Shown: positions 27,313 to 37,079, counted from the stretch's first letter. The stretch is DNA of 64,000 nt from an uncultured Chlorobiaceae bacterium (GCA_903895195.1 CAITSZ010000012.1:1-64000); one strand, 5' to 3'. The notes: generated by a model not told the origin, from the sequence alone. Made by a program: numbers and translations.

Positions 27313-27939
27313 TTAGCGTTCTGATAGTGCAAGTTTCACAGCAAGGCCTATAAACACCGCAGAAGCTGTTCTGTTAACGATTTTCTGAGCCAAAGGAGAG
27401 TTGCTGAACTTCTCCCCCACTCCTCCGGCAATGAAGCTTATGACACTGAAAACAAGAATGGTCGCCATGATGAAAACGGCTCCCAGCTGAAAAAACTGAA
27501 GCATCATGGAACCATGACGCGGATCGGCAAACTGCGGAAGGAAAGCCATAAAAAAAAGAGAGACCTTGGGGTTGGTGAGATTCATGATAATGCCCCGCCG
27601 GTAGAGACTCCCTCTGGAAAAAACCTCAACATCTCCTTTATTCGCGGTTGCAGCACCTGCCCTGAATGCCTGCCAGGCAAGATAAAGAAGATAGGCTGCA
27701 CCGATAAATTTCAGGATGGTGAATGCAAGTGACGAAGCACGAAGGATGGCGGCAAGACCGAATGCGACAGCAACCGTATGACCGATGAGTCCTGTAGCAA
27801 GGCCGAGTGTTACAAACAGACCTGACTTGCGGCCTGTGCGGGCCGACTGAGCCATGACGAAAAGGTTATCGGGACCGGGAGAGAGCGCAAGAATGAGTGA
27901 TGTCGTAAAAAATGCCAGAAGCACGTTGTTGTCGATCAT
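27313..27939 (-). CDS. LysE/RhtB-family amino-acid exporter
   Basis: 208 residues with about six membrane helices and the RhtB signature near the N-terminus (ALSPGPDNLFVMAQSARTGRKSG). These inner-membrane proteins export amino acids such as homoserine, threonine or lysine. It may be cotranscribed with the downstream Rieske fusion (16-bp gap). Confidence 0.88.
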   Translation of the reverse strand: MIDNNVLLAFFTTSLILALSPGPDNLFVMAQSARTGRKSGLFVTLGLATGLIGHTVAVAFGLAAILRASSLAFTILKFIGAAYLLYLAWQAFRAGAATANKGDVEVFSRGSLYRRGIIMNLTNPKVSLFFMAFLPQFADPRHGSMMLQFFQLGAVFIMATILVFSVISFIAGGVGEKFSNSPLAQKIVNRTASAVFIGLAVKLALSER

Positions 27940-28035
27940 GGAAGCATGTTGTTTCTGTTAAGATGACAACCGGAAAGTACAAAGAGTTTGCAGCTTCAAA
28001 TAGTTAAAATGAGAGTAAACTATCTCTTTTTGGAC

Positions 28036-28098
28036 AAAAAAAAAGAGGCGGACCATCATGCAGGGAAACAGAATCTCCCTGCATTGAAAGCACGCCTC
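28036..28098 (-). terminator. Branched terminator of the outer-membrane cytochrome gene
   Basis: On the minus strand AGAGGCG pairs with CGCCTCT, enclosing an inner hairpin (ATGCAGGGA / TCCCTGCAT), and runs into a long T tract. It lies 38 bp beyond the stop of the minus-strand gene at 28136. Confidence 0.85.
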
Positions 28099-28135
28099 TC
28101 CACACAACACACAAAGAACAGAAAAACAAAAAACG

Positions 28136-29485
28136 TTAAAAGCCCAACTGCGCAAAGAACGTTATGGAGTTTGTAGCAGAGGTCATTGGTACGCCAGTTG
28201 CATCAAAACCATCTGCTATGTCATTCGTTTTAGCTGAGACATATTCAAGACCGATCTTTGCATTTGGCCTGAGCAATGCGCCGATCGCAGGAATAATCTT
28301 GCTGACTTTACCGTTTAAATTATCCTGTATACGCTCGTAACGAAGGACACCATAGAGCCAGGGATATACCCAGTAAGTCCCTTCAACTGACAAAGCATCT
28401 CTTTGGCCATAATCTACGCCGCCCTCAAGGACCTCATTGAATTTAGCATACTGGGCGACCGCACGGAAATGACCGTAGTTAGCTGTGATATCACCAGAGT
28501 ATGCACTCTTGGCACGACCGACGACTACATTTTCTCTAAAATCAGACGATGCTGCTTCGCCGCCTTTTTCAGAATTAAAATAATTGACACCTAACGTGAC
28601 AGAATTATCCAATCCTATTTCATTAATGCCAAGTGTTCCTCCAACACCGCTCAGCAAGCCATTACCGCCGATTTTCAGGGTTCCTCTTGCATATTTGGTA
28701 TCTGTCAAAGTACCGGTACGTTCAACTCCTGCAGCGTCTTTACCTGGAGGGGACTGCCTTCCGACTCCGGCAAGAAGCGAGTATCCCCCGCTTGTACCAG
28801 TATTTCCTACATAACGGAGTTCAACACCCCGATTAGGGTTTGGCAACGATGTACTGTAACTATCTCTCCCTCCGCTCGGTCTTGAGGAAACTGTAGTAAA
28901 GATTTCAGGGAAACCAACATCACCGAGAGCAAAATTCAAGCCAGGTTGAAATGCCCACAACATGATAAGCCTTCCCAATGAAGCTGCATCACTATTTAAG
29001 GCAAAGTCTCCAAAGTAGCTGATCTGGTGAGTTATGGTTCCAGCGAAGAAAACGCCGATTTCCTCATCAATAACCACATCCTGGAATTTACCGGTTCTTC
29101 TGTCTTTTGCCTGTGAAATAGTGGTCGAACCAAGAAAACCTAATGAGGGCATATTCGGGAGATCGGACGGCCATATTGCATTAGGAAATATTTCTTTATA
29201 GGCATCCTGACCAAGCTTGATAGGCTCTTCCTTTACCATTTCATCATCGGTCTCATTTGGGAAACGATAACCGTTATTACGGAATGCTTCACCGAATCCG
29301 TTTCGGGCAGGAAATGCGATGTGGCAGGTTGAGCACGCCGTATGATATTTTCTGGCAAATGCAGGAACTGCATAACTTTCCTGACTCATTAATACAACAA
29401 GCGAGAAAATGCTAAAAACGAGAAATATAAACCTCCCCCGGTTCTTCCTGCTGAGGACCGAACACGGTCCGGCTTTCTTTGTCAT
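28136..29485 (-). CDS. Outer-membrane beta-barrel protein with one c-type haem motif
   Basis: About 449 residues from the ATG at 29485 (MTKKAGPCSVLSR). After a signal peptide comes a single C-S-T-C-H haem-binding motif in a short N-terminal segment (FARKYHTACSTCHIAFPARN), then a long run of amphipathic beta-strands ending in FFAQLGF. This plan, one haem followed by a porin-like barrel, suggests an outer-membrane electron-transfer conduit or haem porin. In green sulfur bacteria such proteins could link to iron or sulfide oxidation, but the sequence alone does not show the donor. Confidence 0.8.
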   Translation of the reverse strand: MTKKAGPCSVLSRKNRGRFIFLVFSIFSLVVLMSQESYAVPAFARKYHTACSTCHIAFPARNGFGEAFRNNGYRFPNETDDEMVKEEPIKLGQDAYKEIFPNAIWPSDLPNMPSLGFLGSTTISQAKDRRTGKFQDVVIDEEIGVFFAGTITHQISYFGDFALNSDAASLGRLIMLWAFQPGLNFALGDVGFPEIFTTVSSRPSGGRDSYSTSLPNPNRGVELRYVGNTGTSGGYSLLAGVGRQSPPGKDAAGVERTGTLTDTKYARGTLKIGGNGLLSGVGGTLGINEIGLDNSVTLGVNYFNSEKGGEAASSDFRENVVVGRAKSAYSGDITANYGHFRAVAQYAKFNEVLEGGVDYGQRDALSVEGTYWVYPWLYGVLRYERIQDNLNGKVSKIIPAIGALLRPNAKIGLEYVSAKTNDIADGFDATGVPMTSATNSITFFAQLGF

Positions 29486-30027
29486 ACTCTCTCCGTTTAT
29501 GTAATTGAACAATAATTGCATACTTCAAAGCTATGCACCGCAAAAAAAAATAATGCAGGGTATGGGCTAAAAAACAGGCAACGATGGGAAACCCGCTTAA
29601 AAAAGCCGAAACAGACTATTACAACCCGATAATCGCCCTCTGAATATTGATATCAGGAATAAAAAATAAACAAGAAAATAAGCTTATGCCTTATGACTGC
29701 GTATCACAACAAGGAAGCAGTTCATAGATAGAACGAATCGCCCTTTGAGGCGAACCGCTCGACAATTACGCACCGAAAACTGATAGACGTAATGAATGAA
29801 TGAAAGGAATTATGGAAAAATCCAAATCGCTGTATGCGTGCAAAAAGAACAGTACTCGTAATAGAGGGGCAGAGATTTACGTATAACTCTCTTCTATTAA
29901 GAAGAATTTAACAATTGTAATGATATGCAGCAAATTATTTTTAACTTTTTTTTAAGAATACCGAAAGAGAATAGGTACTATATGTCTCATAGGACTTATA
30001 GGGCCTATTACAATAACACAGCCTTCC
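29486..30027. other. Long intergenic region with short repeats
   Basis: No gene is supported over 540 bp. There are two related fragments (AATCGCCCTCTGA near 29632, AATCGCCCTTTGAGG near 29739), a small GCCCTTTGAGGC hairpin, and at about 29970-30007 units of the GGACTTATAG intergenic family. The promoter of the haem-barrel gene should lie near 29490-29560. Confidence 0.45.
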
Positions 30028-30501
30028 TTAAGGTTTTTGTTGGGGCTTTTGCTGGGGTTTCGGCAGGGAGGAAAGTTTGCCGCCATAATGGCCCAGGAGT
30101 GTGACAACAGGAAGCATAGAAAAAAGAATCGCGATATAAAGCCAATGCTCGAGACCAACACGATTCATCACATCGGGAATGCTCAGCCTGATGCCGACAG
30201 CAGAAATACATAACACAAAGAGGATACCTGAAAGTCTCAGTTTATTAATAAATATAGGGGCTTTTGCTCCTCGATATTTTGTTTTCCAGTCGTAGACACC
30301 TGAAAAAAATGAGACTGGAATGGCCATCAGGACAATGACAATAAGATGCTCGACCGTATGTTCGAAATAGGCGCTGCCTGTTGAAAGGGTCAAGAGAAGG
30401 TAGAGCACTGCGACAGGAATCAGACCGTTACTGAAATGAGCAGCAATAGCGTGAAACAGAAAGGTCTTTTTCATATCCTTGAACAACCCTGGACCGGCCA
30501 T
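30028..30501 (-). CDS. Hypothetical membrane protein, four predicted helices
   Basis: A 157-residue protein with four hydrophobic segments (about residues 18-38, 47-66, 89-107, 121-141) and a Gln/Pro/Lys-rich tail. His residues near helices 1 and 2 (FHAIAAHFSNG, FEHTVEHLIV) could bind haem or metal. I do not recognise the family. A good AAGGAG-type site precedes the ATG. Confidence 0.65.
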   Translation of the reverse strand: MAGPGLFKDMKKTFLFHAIAAHFSNGLIPVAVLYLLLTLSTGSAYFEHTVEHLIVIVLMAIPVSFFSGVYDWKTKYRGAKAPIFINKLRLSGILFVLCISAVGIRLSIPDVMNRVGLEHWLYIAILFSMLPVVTLLGHYGGKLSSLPKPQQKPQQKP

Positions 30502-30722
30502 AAAACATATCTCCTTATTTATGATTGTCTGAAAGAAAATAGACAGTGAAGAACAGCATTACTCGAGCCAATTCGAGTTCTTTTTTCAGTTTAAAAAAAA
30601 TCCTCAGGATATTTCAGGATATTAAACATAAACTTGTCTGTTTTACGATACTCCGGTTCATTTCTGTAGTTTAACATGTTATTTTCGTACCGGCAATATT
30701 TCTCCAACATAAGTCAGTAAGG

Positions 30723-31727
30723 GTGAGTGATTTCCATTCCATTAAAGATTCTGAGCACCTGAAAGAGCGGGATAACGGGGAGTTCAAAACGCCATTAAGT
30801 GTCAGGAAGCTGGTGGATGCCAGGGAGATGCCGGCCGAGAACATTTCCAAGCTTGCTCTCATTATAAGGTTTCTAAAGCCGGTTACCTGGATTCCAGTCA
30901 TGTGGAGTTTTCTTTGTGGTGCGGTTGCAAGCGGCGGGTTTGGATGGGACAAGATTATCGGCATAAAATTCATACTCGGAATGCTGCTGACCGGACCTCT
31001 GGCAAGCGGTACCTGCCAGATGCTCAACGATTATTTTGACCGTGATCTCGATGAGATAAACGAGCCTAACCGCCCGATACCCGGCGGAGCAATGTCTTTG
31101 AAAAATGCCACCATACTTATTTCCATCTGGTCTGTGCTTTCAGTTATCACGGGATATCTGATTCATCCTCTGATCGGGTTATATGTCGTCATAGGCATTA
31201 TTAATGCACACCTTTACAGCGCGAACCCTATAAAGCTGAAAAAAAGGCTCTGGGCCGGCAATATCATTGTTGCAATTTCATACCTGATCATACCCTGGAT
31301 AGCCGGAGAAATAGCTTACAGCCAAACCTTTACGCTGTCATCGCTGCTGCCGTCACTTATCGTTGCGGCTCTTTTTACCCTTTCGAGTACAGGCACCATG
31401 ACCATCAATGATTTTAAATCAATTGAAGGCGACCGGCAAAACGGTATAAGAACACTCCCTGTGGTTTTCGGGGATACGAGGGCGGCAGTTATTGCAGCGG
31501 TACTGATCAATAGCGGGCAACTTCTGGCATCTCTCTATATGTTATTCATCGGTCAGACCATCTATGGTGTCATTGTGGGCTTGCTGATCATTCCCCAGTT
31601 TATTCTGCAGTTCTCACTTGTCCGCTCTCCAGGCACAATGGATGTACGCTATAACGCCATAGCTCAGAACTTTCTGGTAGCCGGTATGCTGCTATGTGCT
31701 TTTGCCATTAAAGCTGCAAGGCCATGA
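30723..31727 (+). CDS. bchG: (Bacterio)chlorophyll synthase, UbiA family
   Basis: A 334-residue polytopic prenyltransferase. The first Asp-rich motif is NDYFDRDLDEINEPNRPIPG and the second is NDFKSIEGDRQNGIRTLP, both characteristic of the BchG/ChlG branch; VTWIPVMWSFLCGA near residue 54 also fits that branch. It attaches the phytyl or geranylgeranyl tail to (bacterio)chlorophyllide at the inner membrane. Green sulfur bacteria have several paralogues (BchG, ChlG, BchK); I cannot separate them by eye. Start is GTG at 30723. Its TGA overlaps the ATG of the following glycosyltransferase. Confidence 0.87.
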   Translation: MSDFHSIKDSEHLKERDNGEFKTPLSVRKLVDAREMPAENISKLALIIRFLKPVTWIPVMWSFLCGAVASGGFGWDKIIGIKFILGMLLTGPLASGTCQMLNDYFDRDLDEINEPNRPIPGGAMSLKNATILISIWSVLSVITGYLIHPLIGLYVVIGIINAHLYSANPIKLKKRLWAGNIIVAISYLIIPWIAGEIAYSQTFTLSSLLPSLIVAALFTLSSTGTMTINDFKSIEGDRQNGIRTLPVVFGDTRAAVIAAVLINSGQLLASLYMLFIGQTIYGVIVGLLIIPQFILQFSLVRSPGTMDVRYNAIAQNFLVAGMLLCAFAIKAARP

Positions 31728-32353
31728 GGTTCAGTTACAGTCCGGAAATTTCGGTGATTATGCCCACTTTTAACCGGGGCAGATATCTTGAAAATGCAGT
31801 GGAAAGCGTTATTGCGCAATCAGTTGAGAGCTGGGAGCTTATTATTGTCGATGACGGCAGCACAGACCATACCTTTGAAATACTTAGCCCTTATATCGAG
31901 CGATTTGCAAATATCCGCTACCTGAAACATCAGAACCGCAAACCGGCACTCTCGCGCAATGCGGGTATTCAGGCCTCTTTGGGCCGATATATCACTTTTC
32001 TTGACAGTGATGACCATTATCTGGGAAATCATCTGGAAAGCAGAGTGGCAATTCTGAATGAATACAGTGAGGTTGCACTGCTTTCGGGGGGATTCATCTG
32101 CGATGAAGAGATCCGGGTCAAAGACTGCTATAATACTGACAAGCTCATTCACATCAGAGAGTGTATCCTGTGTGGGACTCTTTTTGGAAAACGTGAGCTC
32201 TTTTTTGCTCTTGACGGGTTTCGTGATATGGATTACGCCGAGGATACTGACTTGTGGGAAAGAGCTGCGGCGCTCTTTGCAGTGAAAAAGATTGAAGATC
32301 CGAAAACATACGTCTACCAGCGGGCCGAGGACAGCATCACCCTTAATTATTAG
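31724..32353 (+). CDS. Family 2 glycosyltransferase
   Basis: A 209-residue GT-A fold glycosyltransferase: ISVIMPTFNRGRYL at the N-terminus, IIVDDGSTD, and the metal-binding FLDSDDHY. It transfers a sugar from a nucleotide donor, probably to an envelope glycan or lipid. It overlaps the chlorophyll synthase gene by 4 bp, so the two are translationally coupled; a link to pigment glycosides is conceivable but unproven. Confidence 0.87.
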   Translation: MRFSYSPEISVIMPTFNRGRYLENAVESVIAQSVESWELIIVDDGSTDHTFEILSPYIERFANIRYLKHQNRKPALSRNAGIQASLGRYITFLDSDDHYLGNHLESRVAILNEYSEVALLSGGFICDEEIRVKDCYNTDKLIHIRECILCGTLFGKRELFFALDGFRDMDYAEDTDLWERAAALFAVKKIEDPKTYVYQRAEDSITLNY

Positions 32354-32359
32354 CTTTCG

Positions 32360-32911
32360 ATGATTTCATCTGTAACCGTTTACTGCAGTTCAAGCGATCT
32401 GGCGCCCCGTGAGTATTTTACCGCTGCTGAAGATCTTGGACGTGCATTGGCAAAACGAAACATAGGTCTGGTATTCGGTGGTGGCAGTGTTGGCCTGATG
32501 GGGTGCATTGCCGATGCAGTTATGAAAGAGGGTGGAACAGTTAAAGGCATCATACCGAGGTTTCTTGAAGAACGGGAGGTTGCCCATTACGGACTGAGTG
32601 AACTGCATGTGGTTGAAACGATGCATGAGCGAAAGATGAAACTGGCGGAGTGGGGAGATGCCTATCTTGTTCTGCCTGGAGGGTTCGGGACACTTGATGA
32701 ACTGATTGAAGTTATAACATGGAAACATCTTGGCCACCATCATAAACCGATCATCCTGTTGAATCTGAAAGGATTCTGGAATCCCCTGCTTCTGTTTTTC
32801 AACCGTATTGCCGGGGAACATATGGTAACAGAACAATACGGCAGCTACTACTCGATCTGCAATAGCGTTGAGGAAGTGCTTGAAATATTAGAGAACAGTT
32901 CTGATTTCTGA
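32360..32911 (+). CDS. LOG-family nucleoside 5'-monophosphate phosphoribohydrolase
   Basis: 183 residues with [10 protein letters not shown] near residue 40 and the LOG signature [10 protein letters not shown] near residue 107. Related proteins release cytokinin bases or cleave the N-glycosidic bond of AMP. Six bp after the glycosyltransferase gene, so probably the third gene of the operon. Confidence 0.88.
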   Translation: MISSVTVYCSSSDLAPREYFTAAEDLGRALAKRNIGLVFGGGSVGLMGCIADAVMKEGGTVKGIIPRFLEEREVAHYGLSELHVVETMHERKMKLAEWGDAYLVLPGGFGTLDELIEVITWKHLGHHHKPIILLNLKGFWNPLLLFFNRIAGEHMVTEQYGSYYSICNSVEEVLEILENSSDF

Positions 32912-33222
32912 GTGCTGAGTGCTGAGTGCTGAGCGAAATCGAAGAAGGAGTGGGCAGTGGGCAGTTGGCAGTTGGCAGTGGGCAGTTGGCGGTTGGCAGT
33001 TGGCAGTGGGCAGTTGGCAGTTGGCGCTTGGGAGTTGGCAGTGGGCAGTTTCTGAGGGTTGAGAAAATCGGTGCGGAGGGCTGCGTCATGCAGACTTTAC
33101 TATTCTCTCGGGACAACTTTTGTTTTGTTGGGGTTCAGGAATCACCCCAACCTACAGTGCTGAGCGAAGATGAAGGAGTGGGCAGCGGGAAAGATTAATG
33201 GGTTAAAACTCTGGGATCTTTT
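32911..33222. repeat. Degenerate heptamer and octamer repeats
   Basis: The gap starts with GAGTGCTGAGTGCTGAGTGC and continues at 32944-33055 with a 7-bp-period array alternating GGGCAGT, TGGCAGT and TGGCGGT. A single unit recurs near 33178. The rest (33060-33170) carries no recognisable gene. Same repeat family as 10119-10345 and 44730-44830. Confidence 0.82.
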
Positions 33223-33567
33223 ATGAAACTTATTTTTGTTTACAACGCTGACAGCGGCCTTATCAGCGGGCTTTTTGATATCGGCCATAAAATCATCAGC
33301 CCGGGCACCTATTCATGCGGGCTGTGCCAGCTAACTTTCGATACATTTGCTGAAAAGCAGGCATGGAGAGCTTTCAGGGAGAGTGCCGGGACGGAAATGG
33401 AGTTTCTGCACCGTGATGAGTTTGAGAAAAAATACGGCTTGAAATTCGAGTATCCTGTGATTCTTCGCCAGGAAGCGGAAATAGAGATTCTTCTTTCAAA
33501 AAAGGAGATTGACGGATTTGCACAGCTTGATGATCTTATTGAGAAAATCAGGGAGTGTTTGAAATAG
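33223..33567 (+). CDS. Conserved-looking hypothetical protein, 114 residues
   Basis: A small soluble protein starting MKLIFVYNADSGLISGLFDI, with a C-G-L-C pair near residue 32 and a Glu/Lys-rich second half. Codon use and composition match neighbouring genes. I do not recognise the family; the CGLC pair could be redox-active or bind metal. Confidence 0.65.
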   Translation: MKLIFVYNADSGLISGLFDIGHKIISPGTYSCGLCQLTFDTFAEKQAWRAFRESAGTEMEFLHRDEFEKKYGLKFEYPVILRQEAEIEILLSKKEIDGFAQLDDLIEKIRECLK

Positions 33568-33571
33568 AAAC

Positions 33572-33622
33572 AGAAGAATAGGTCCTATAGGACTTATGGT
33601 ACCTATAGGACTTATAACGCTT
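33572..33622. repeat. GGACTTATAG intergenic repeat cluster
   Basis: Four short units in a row: AATAGGTCCTATAGGACTTA, then TGGTACCTATAGGACTTATA. The units are partly palindromic (CCTATAGG). It lies between the hypothetical gene and the convergent msr gene. Confidence 0.8.
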
Positions 33623-33633
33623 GATCCGGATAG

Positions 33634-34650
33634 TCAGAATCGCTTTTGATAGATGTGGCAGTAGGGCTGGTGGCCGTTTTTCTGGTAGTAGTCCTGATGG
33701 TAATCTTCAGCCGGCCAGAAAGTTCCGGCTTTTTCGACGCTGGTGACGACATTGAACCCTCTGGTTTTTAAGAGAGCAATGAGTTTTTCGGCGACCGTCT
33801 TCTGCTCTTCAGTGGTATAAAACAAAGCTGAACGGTACTGGGTTCCGATATCGGGGCCTTGCCGATTCAACTGGGTGGGATCGTGAATTTCAAAAAAGAG
33901 CTTAGCAAGAGTTTCATAGCTGACCTGAGCAGGATCAAACTCCACCTCTATCGCTTCTGCATGTCCGGTGTTGCCGGTACAGACCTGGCGGTAGGTGGGG
34001 TTATCAGTCAAACCGCCGGTATACCCTGATTTGGCTGAGAGCACGCCTTTTATTTTACCGAAATGATACTCCACTCCCCAGAAGCATCCACCGGCAAATA
34101 TTGCCTTTTCCGTTTTTGCAGCCGGAACTGCTTCGGGCAGAAAAGCGAGGGATAGAGAGTTGACACAATGACGAACGTTTTTTTCTGTGAATCCCTCACT
34201 GAAAAAAACGTGCCCGAGATGTGCTCCGCAATGTGCACAGAGTATTTCAGTACGCCGACCATCAGCATCAGAAATCTGCTTTACAGCGCCTTCGATTGCA
34301 TCGTCAAAGCTTGGCCAACCTGTGCCTGAGTCGAACTTGGCGGATGAGCGAAAAAGAGGAGCATCACAACGTCTGCAGAGGTAGCTTCCCTTCTCCTTAT
34401 TCAAATAATATTTACCACTGAAGGGTGGCTCAGTTCCTTTATTGACAATTACGCGTTCTTCGTCAGCTGACAACTTGTTGTAACTCATGCTGGTATTCTC
34501 CTGTTGAACAGTCAAGCGAGGCGAACCAGAAATATAGGGTATCTGATTACGCGTACATGCGCAAAGAATAACAAGGTGAGTAAGCAGTATGCCTACTTTG
34601 ATTAAACCCTCAATCTTTACGAAGCTCTTGTTTACCCCTGAACGCATCAC
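33634..34650 (-). CDS. msrBA: Fused methionine sulfoxide reductase B-A lipoprotein
   Basis: 338 residues. After a signal with a lipobox (LVILCACTR) comes an MsrB domain with two zinc CxxC pairs (CRRC, CAHC), GTGWPSF and the catalytic Cys in RHCVNS. An MsrA domain follows with the catalytic Cys in GGCFWG near residue 189. MsrB reduces Met-R-sulfoxide and MsrA Met-S-sulfoxide, so one protein repairs both. Export fits repair of periplasmic proteins, of use beside copper and oxygen stress. Domain order B-A is the reverse of PilB-type fusions. Confidence 0.92.
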   Translation of the reverse strand: MMRSGVNKSFVKIEGLIKVGILLTHLVILCACTRNQIPYISGSPRLTVQQENTSMSYNKLSADEERVIVNKGTEPPFSGKYYLNKEKGSYLCRRCDAPLFRSSAKFDSGTGWPSFDDAIEGAVKQISDADGRRTEILCAHCGAHLGHVFFSEGFTEKNVRHCVNSLSLAFLPEAVPAAKTEKAIFAGGCFWGVEYHFGKIKGVLSAKSGYTGGLTDNPTYRQVCTGNTGHAEAIEVEFDPAQVSYETLAKLFFEIHDPTQLNRQGPDIGTQYRSALFYTTEEQKTVAEKLIALLKTRGFNVVTSVEKAGTFWPAEDYHQDYYQKNGHQPYCHIYQKRF

Positions 34651-34725
34651 TTGCCGCTGTTAATTATTATGGTTGTTGTTCAACCAGTATAACCAGAAGT
34701 GAATGCAGAAGGTTGCAGCTTACGT

Positions 34726-35271
34726 CTACCAATTTCGAGTAATACCGATACCATAGTAATCGTTACTTACTACAGGTCGGGCGTTCCACGAGTTGTTATG
34801 TGTGGTAAACAGCCAGCTGCTTCCGATTCCAATGAGTGCGCCAGCTATGACATCGCGCGTGTAGTGCGCTTTTGATTCTACCCGGCTGTACCCGACGAAC
34901 GATGCTGCGATATAAGCGGGAATGCCATAGTTCAATCCGTAACGTTCGCGGATAAACTCTGATGAAGCGAAAGAAATAGAGCTGTGACCTGAAGGAAAGG
35001 AGTGGTCTGCACCATTAGGCCTGGTCGCGGATACTGAATATTTCAATCCGTAAGTGACTGCAAGCGTCAGTGCACCAGATTCCGCAAGTTGGATGAAGCC
35101 TTCCTGATCATGATGGGAAAGAGTAAGTCCGCCGGCGACGGCAGGCAAAACAAGCTGAATGATATCTCCCGCAGTTTCAACGCCATCAGAGGCTCTTGCT
35201 GGAACAGCAAAAATAAGGCAAAGCAGGAGTGTCATGAACGATATATTCGTTCGATAGATAAAATTACGCAT
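34726..35271 (-). CDS. PAP2-family phosphatase, exported
   Basis: 181 residues with a signal peptide (ends VPARA). The three PAP2 motifs are present: K-Y-S-V-S-A-T-R-P, SFPSGHSS and SRVESKAHYTRD. Family members remove phosphate from lipids such as undecaprenyl pyrophosphate or phosphatidic acid, or from periplasmic substrates. No operon partner is evident. Confidence 0.85.
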   Translation of the reverse strand: MRNFIYRTNISFMTLLLCLIFAVPARASDGVETAGDIIQLVLPAVAGGLTLSHHDQEGFIQLAESGALTLAVTYGLKYSVSATRPNGADHSFPSGHSSISFASSEFIRERYGLNYGIPAYIAASFVGYSRVESKAHYTRDVIAGALIGIGSSWLFTTHNNSWNARPVVSNDYYGIGITRNW

Positions 35272-35398
35272 AAATGGCTATGATTTTGATGGTTCGGGCT
35301 TGCAGTAAACGTCTGAAAAGACAAGAATTATAAACGAGAGTAACATAGCTCTCAGAAATGAGGACTTACTCTGATAGAAAAGTTTTGTAATGCAGCTG

Positions 35399-35599
35399 TC
35401 AGCTTAATGGTGAATCGTCAACACTTTTTCTTGGTACCGGGCTGCCTGTAAATGCTCTTACCGTTTTGGTAACAATGGAGCCTGCAGCAAAAATACCGAG
35501 CCCTATAACCGCTATTCCTGCAAGACCATGAAGAACCGGCACAGCAACAGGAGCAAGAAGAGTTGCGGGAACAGCTACTTTGACTGGAGTTGGAATCAT
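35399..35599 (-). CDS. Small hydrophobic protein, 66 residues
   Basis: A short protein of mostly Val, Ala, Pro and Ile with one or two membrane segments (about residues 8-46) and a polar tail. There is no recognised family. A plausible RBS is weak, but the reading frame is clean and the space is otherwise empty. Confidence 0.5.
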   Translation of the reverse strand: MIPTPVKVAVPATLLAPVAVPVLHGLAGIAVIGLGIFAAGSIVTKTVRAFTGSPVPRKSVDDSPLS

Positions 35600-35826
35600 A
35601 TTTTCCGTATTTTTGTGGAATGACTAACTTAACGTTAATTTGAAAATAGGTATATTTTTAGGAAAATACCATAGTCGGATGAGTGCAGACAGATCAATTA
35701 TGAGCTTTCTTTTCAACATGATTGGAGGCGTGCATCACACATGGATAAGACGTAACTATTGAAAATGTCAAATAGACTATTCCTGTGTATACCGAACACT
35801 CCATCAACCAATCCTCTATCCCCGTA

Positions 35827-36492
35827 ATGCAGAAAACTAAACGCCACATTTGTTCATGGCTTCTTATCGTTATTGCCTTTATCAGCAGCTTTGCATTTTC
35901 ACCTCTTTCATGTTATGCAGCAGAGGAAGAACGAAAAGCTTTTTTTGGGACAGAAGAGGCCTCTGATGATGTTCGAATAGTTGCCGACTGGTCACTCAGT
36001 TCAGGGAATAACCTGAAAATGCCTTTTATCATCCTTGATAAAAAAGAGGCAAAATTATTTCTCTTCAATGCTGGCGGAGAGCTTCTTGGCGCAGCTCCGG
36101 CGCTTCTTGGGGCTGCTGTCGGCGATAAAGACTTCGAGGGTGTCGGAAATAAAACCCTATCAAATATTCCACCGGAACAACGAATAACCCCTGCAGGACG
36201 ATATGTAGGCTGGGGTGGCAAATATTTAGGGAAAGGGAAATATTTCTGGATTAATTACAAGGCAGGCCTCGCCATTCATGCCGTCGTTAATCCCCCGGGA
36301 CAACGACGTCTGGAGAGAATAGTGTCGCCGGATCCACGTGAGCACAGGATTTCATGGGGTTGCATCAATGTGCCGACGAAATTTTTCAACGCAAAGATGC
36401 GGCGGATATTTGCGGCTTCAAATGGTATCGTTTATATCCTTCCAGAGAACATGCCAGCATCAGAATTTTTCGGCATTACTGCAGTCAACTGA
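35827..36492 (+). CDS. L,D-transpeptidase-like (YkuD-fold) exported protein
   Basis: About 221 residues from the ATG at 35827, with a signal peptide (ends CYAAEE). The C-terminal half has AIHAVVNPPG and the catalytic-type motif SWGCINVP, which fits the H...S-x-G-C of YkuD domains. These enzymes make 3-3 peptidoglycan cross-links or attach lipoproteins. The usual final Arg of the motif is Asn here, and the domain is short, so activity is not certain. Confidence 0.72.
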   Translation: MQKTKRHICSWLLIVIAFISSFAFSPLSCYAAEEERKAFFGTEEASDDVRIVADWSLSSGNNLKMPFIILDKKEAKLFLFNAGGELLGAAPALLGAAVGDKDFEGVGNKTLSNIPPEQRITPAGRYVGWGGKYLGKGKYFWINYKAGLAIHAVVNPPGQRRLERIVSPDPREHRISWGCINVPTKFFNAKMRRIFAASNGIVYILPENMPASEFFGITAVN

Positions 36493-36684
36493 ATCCCCTC
36501 CAGTATTGGCAAGCTTAGTAAATTAAAACAGATCCGCTCCCTGAGCGCCTGAAACTCAAGGAATTCCATTCTGCTGCTGTGCACCTCTCTGGATTGAGGT
36601 TAGTTCACTTTTGAACGAAAAACTCTGAATAAGCATTGTCATTTATTTTAGACTTCATGATAATGACTGGACGGAGAGTTAACG

Positions 36685-37020
36685 ATGACTACGCTGAAAG
36701 AGATGATAATGCGTGTGGAATCCAATAGTGACCTTTCAGGTTTATGCTGGTCGGACTGGAACGATGCGCTGGACATAATTGCCGCTTATGCTCCCAATGG
36801 AATTGAGTATGAAAATGAGTCGCTGACTGAGATGTTTGTAACCTCAATCCTTAACAGAGGGATCAAATCCAACGGAAGAACCTTGCCGGGTGATTGCGGT
36901 TTATACGAGCACTTGATATGGGGACCTATGGTGTCGTTCACCGGTGGGGGCTTCTGGATTGAGTCACTTGATGAAAAGTATGGTGCCCGTGATAAAGACA
37001 CCTTTTCGGATGACTATTGA
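36685..37020 (+). CDS. Hypothetical protein, 111 residues
   Basis: A small acidic soluble protein (MTTLKEMIMRVESNSDLSGL) with no motif I recognise. GGAGAGTTAACG precedes the ATG, a good ribosome-binding site, and a strong terminator follows, so the gene is probably real. Confidence 0.6.
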   Translation: MTTLKEMIMRVESNSDLSGLCWSDWNDALDIIAAYAPNGIEYENESLTEMFVTSILNRGIKSNGRTLPGDCGLYEHLIWGPMVSFTGGGFWIESLDEKYGARDKDTFSDDY

Positions 37021-37030
37021 GCGGTAGCGA

Positions 37031-37073
37031 AGAGAGGGGATTGCAGGGATTTTCCCTGGTATCCCCTCTCTTT
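37031..37073. terminator. Bidirectional terminator with nested hairpin
   Basis: AGAGAGGGGAT pairs with ATCCCCTCTCT; inside it CAGGGA pairs with TCCCTG. It lies between the convergent genes ending at 37020 and 37080. Confidence 0.85.
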
Positions 37074-37079
37074 GCTGGA

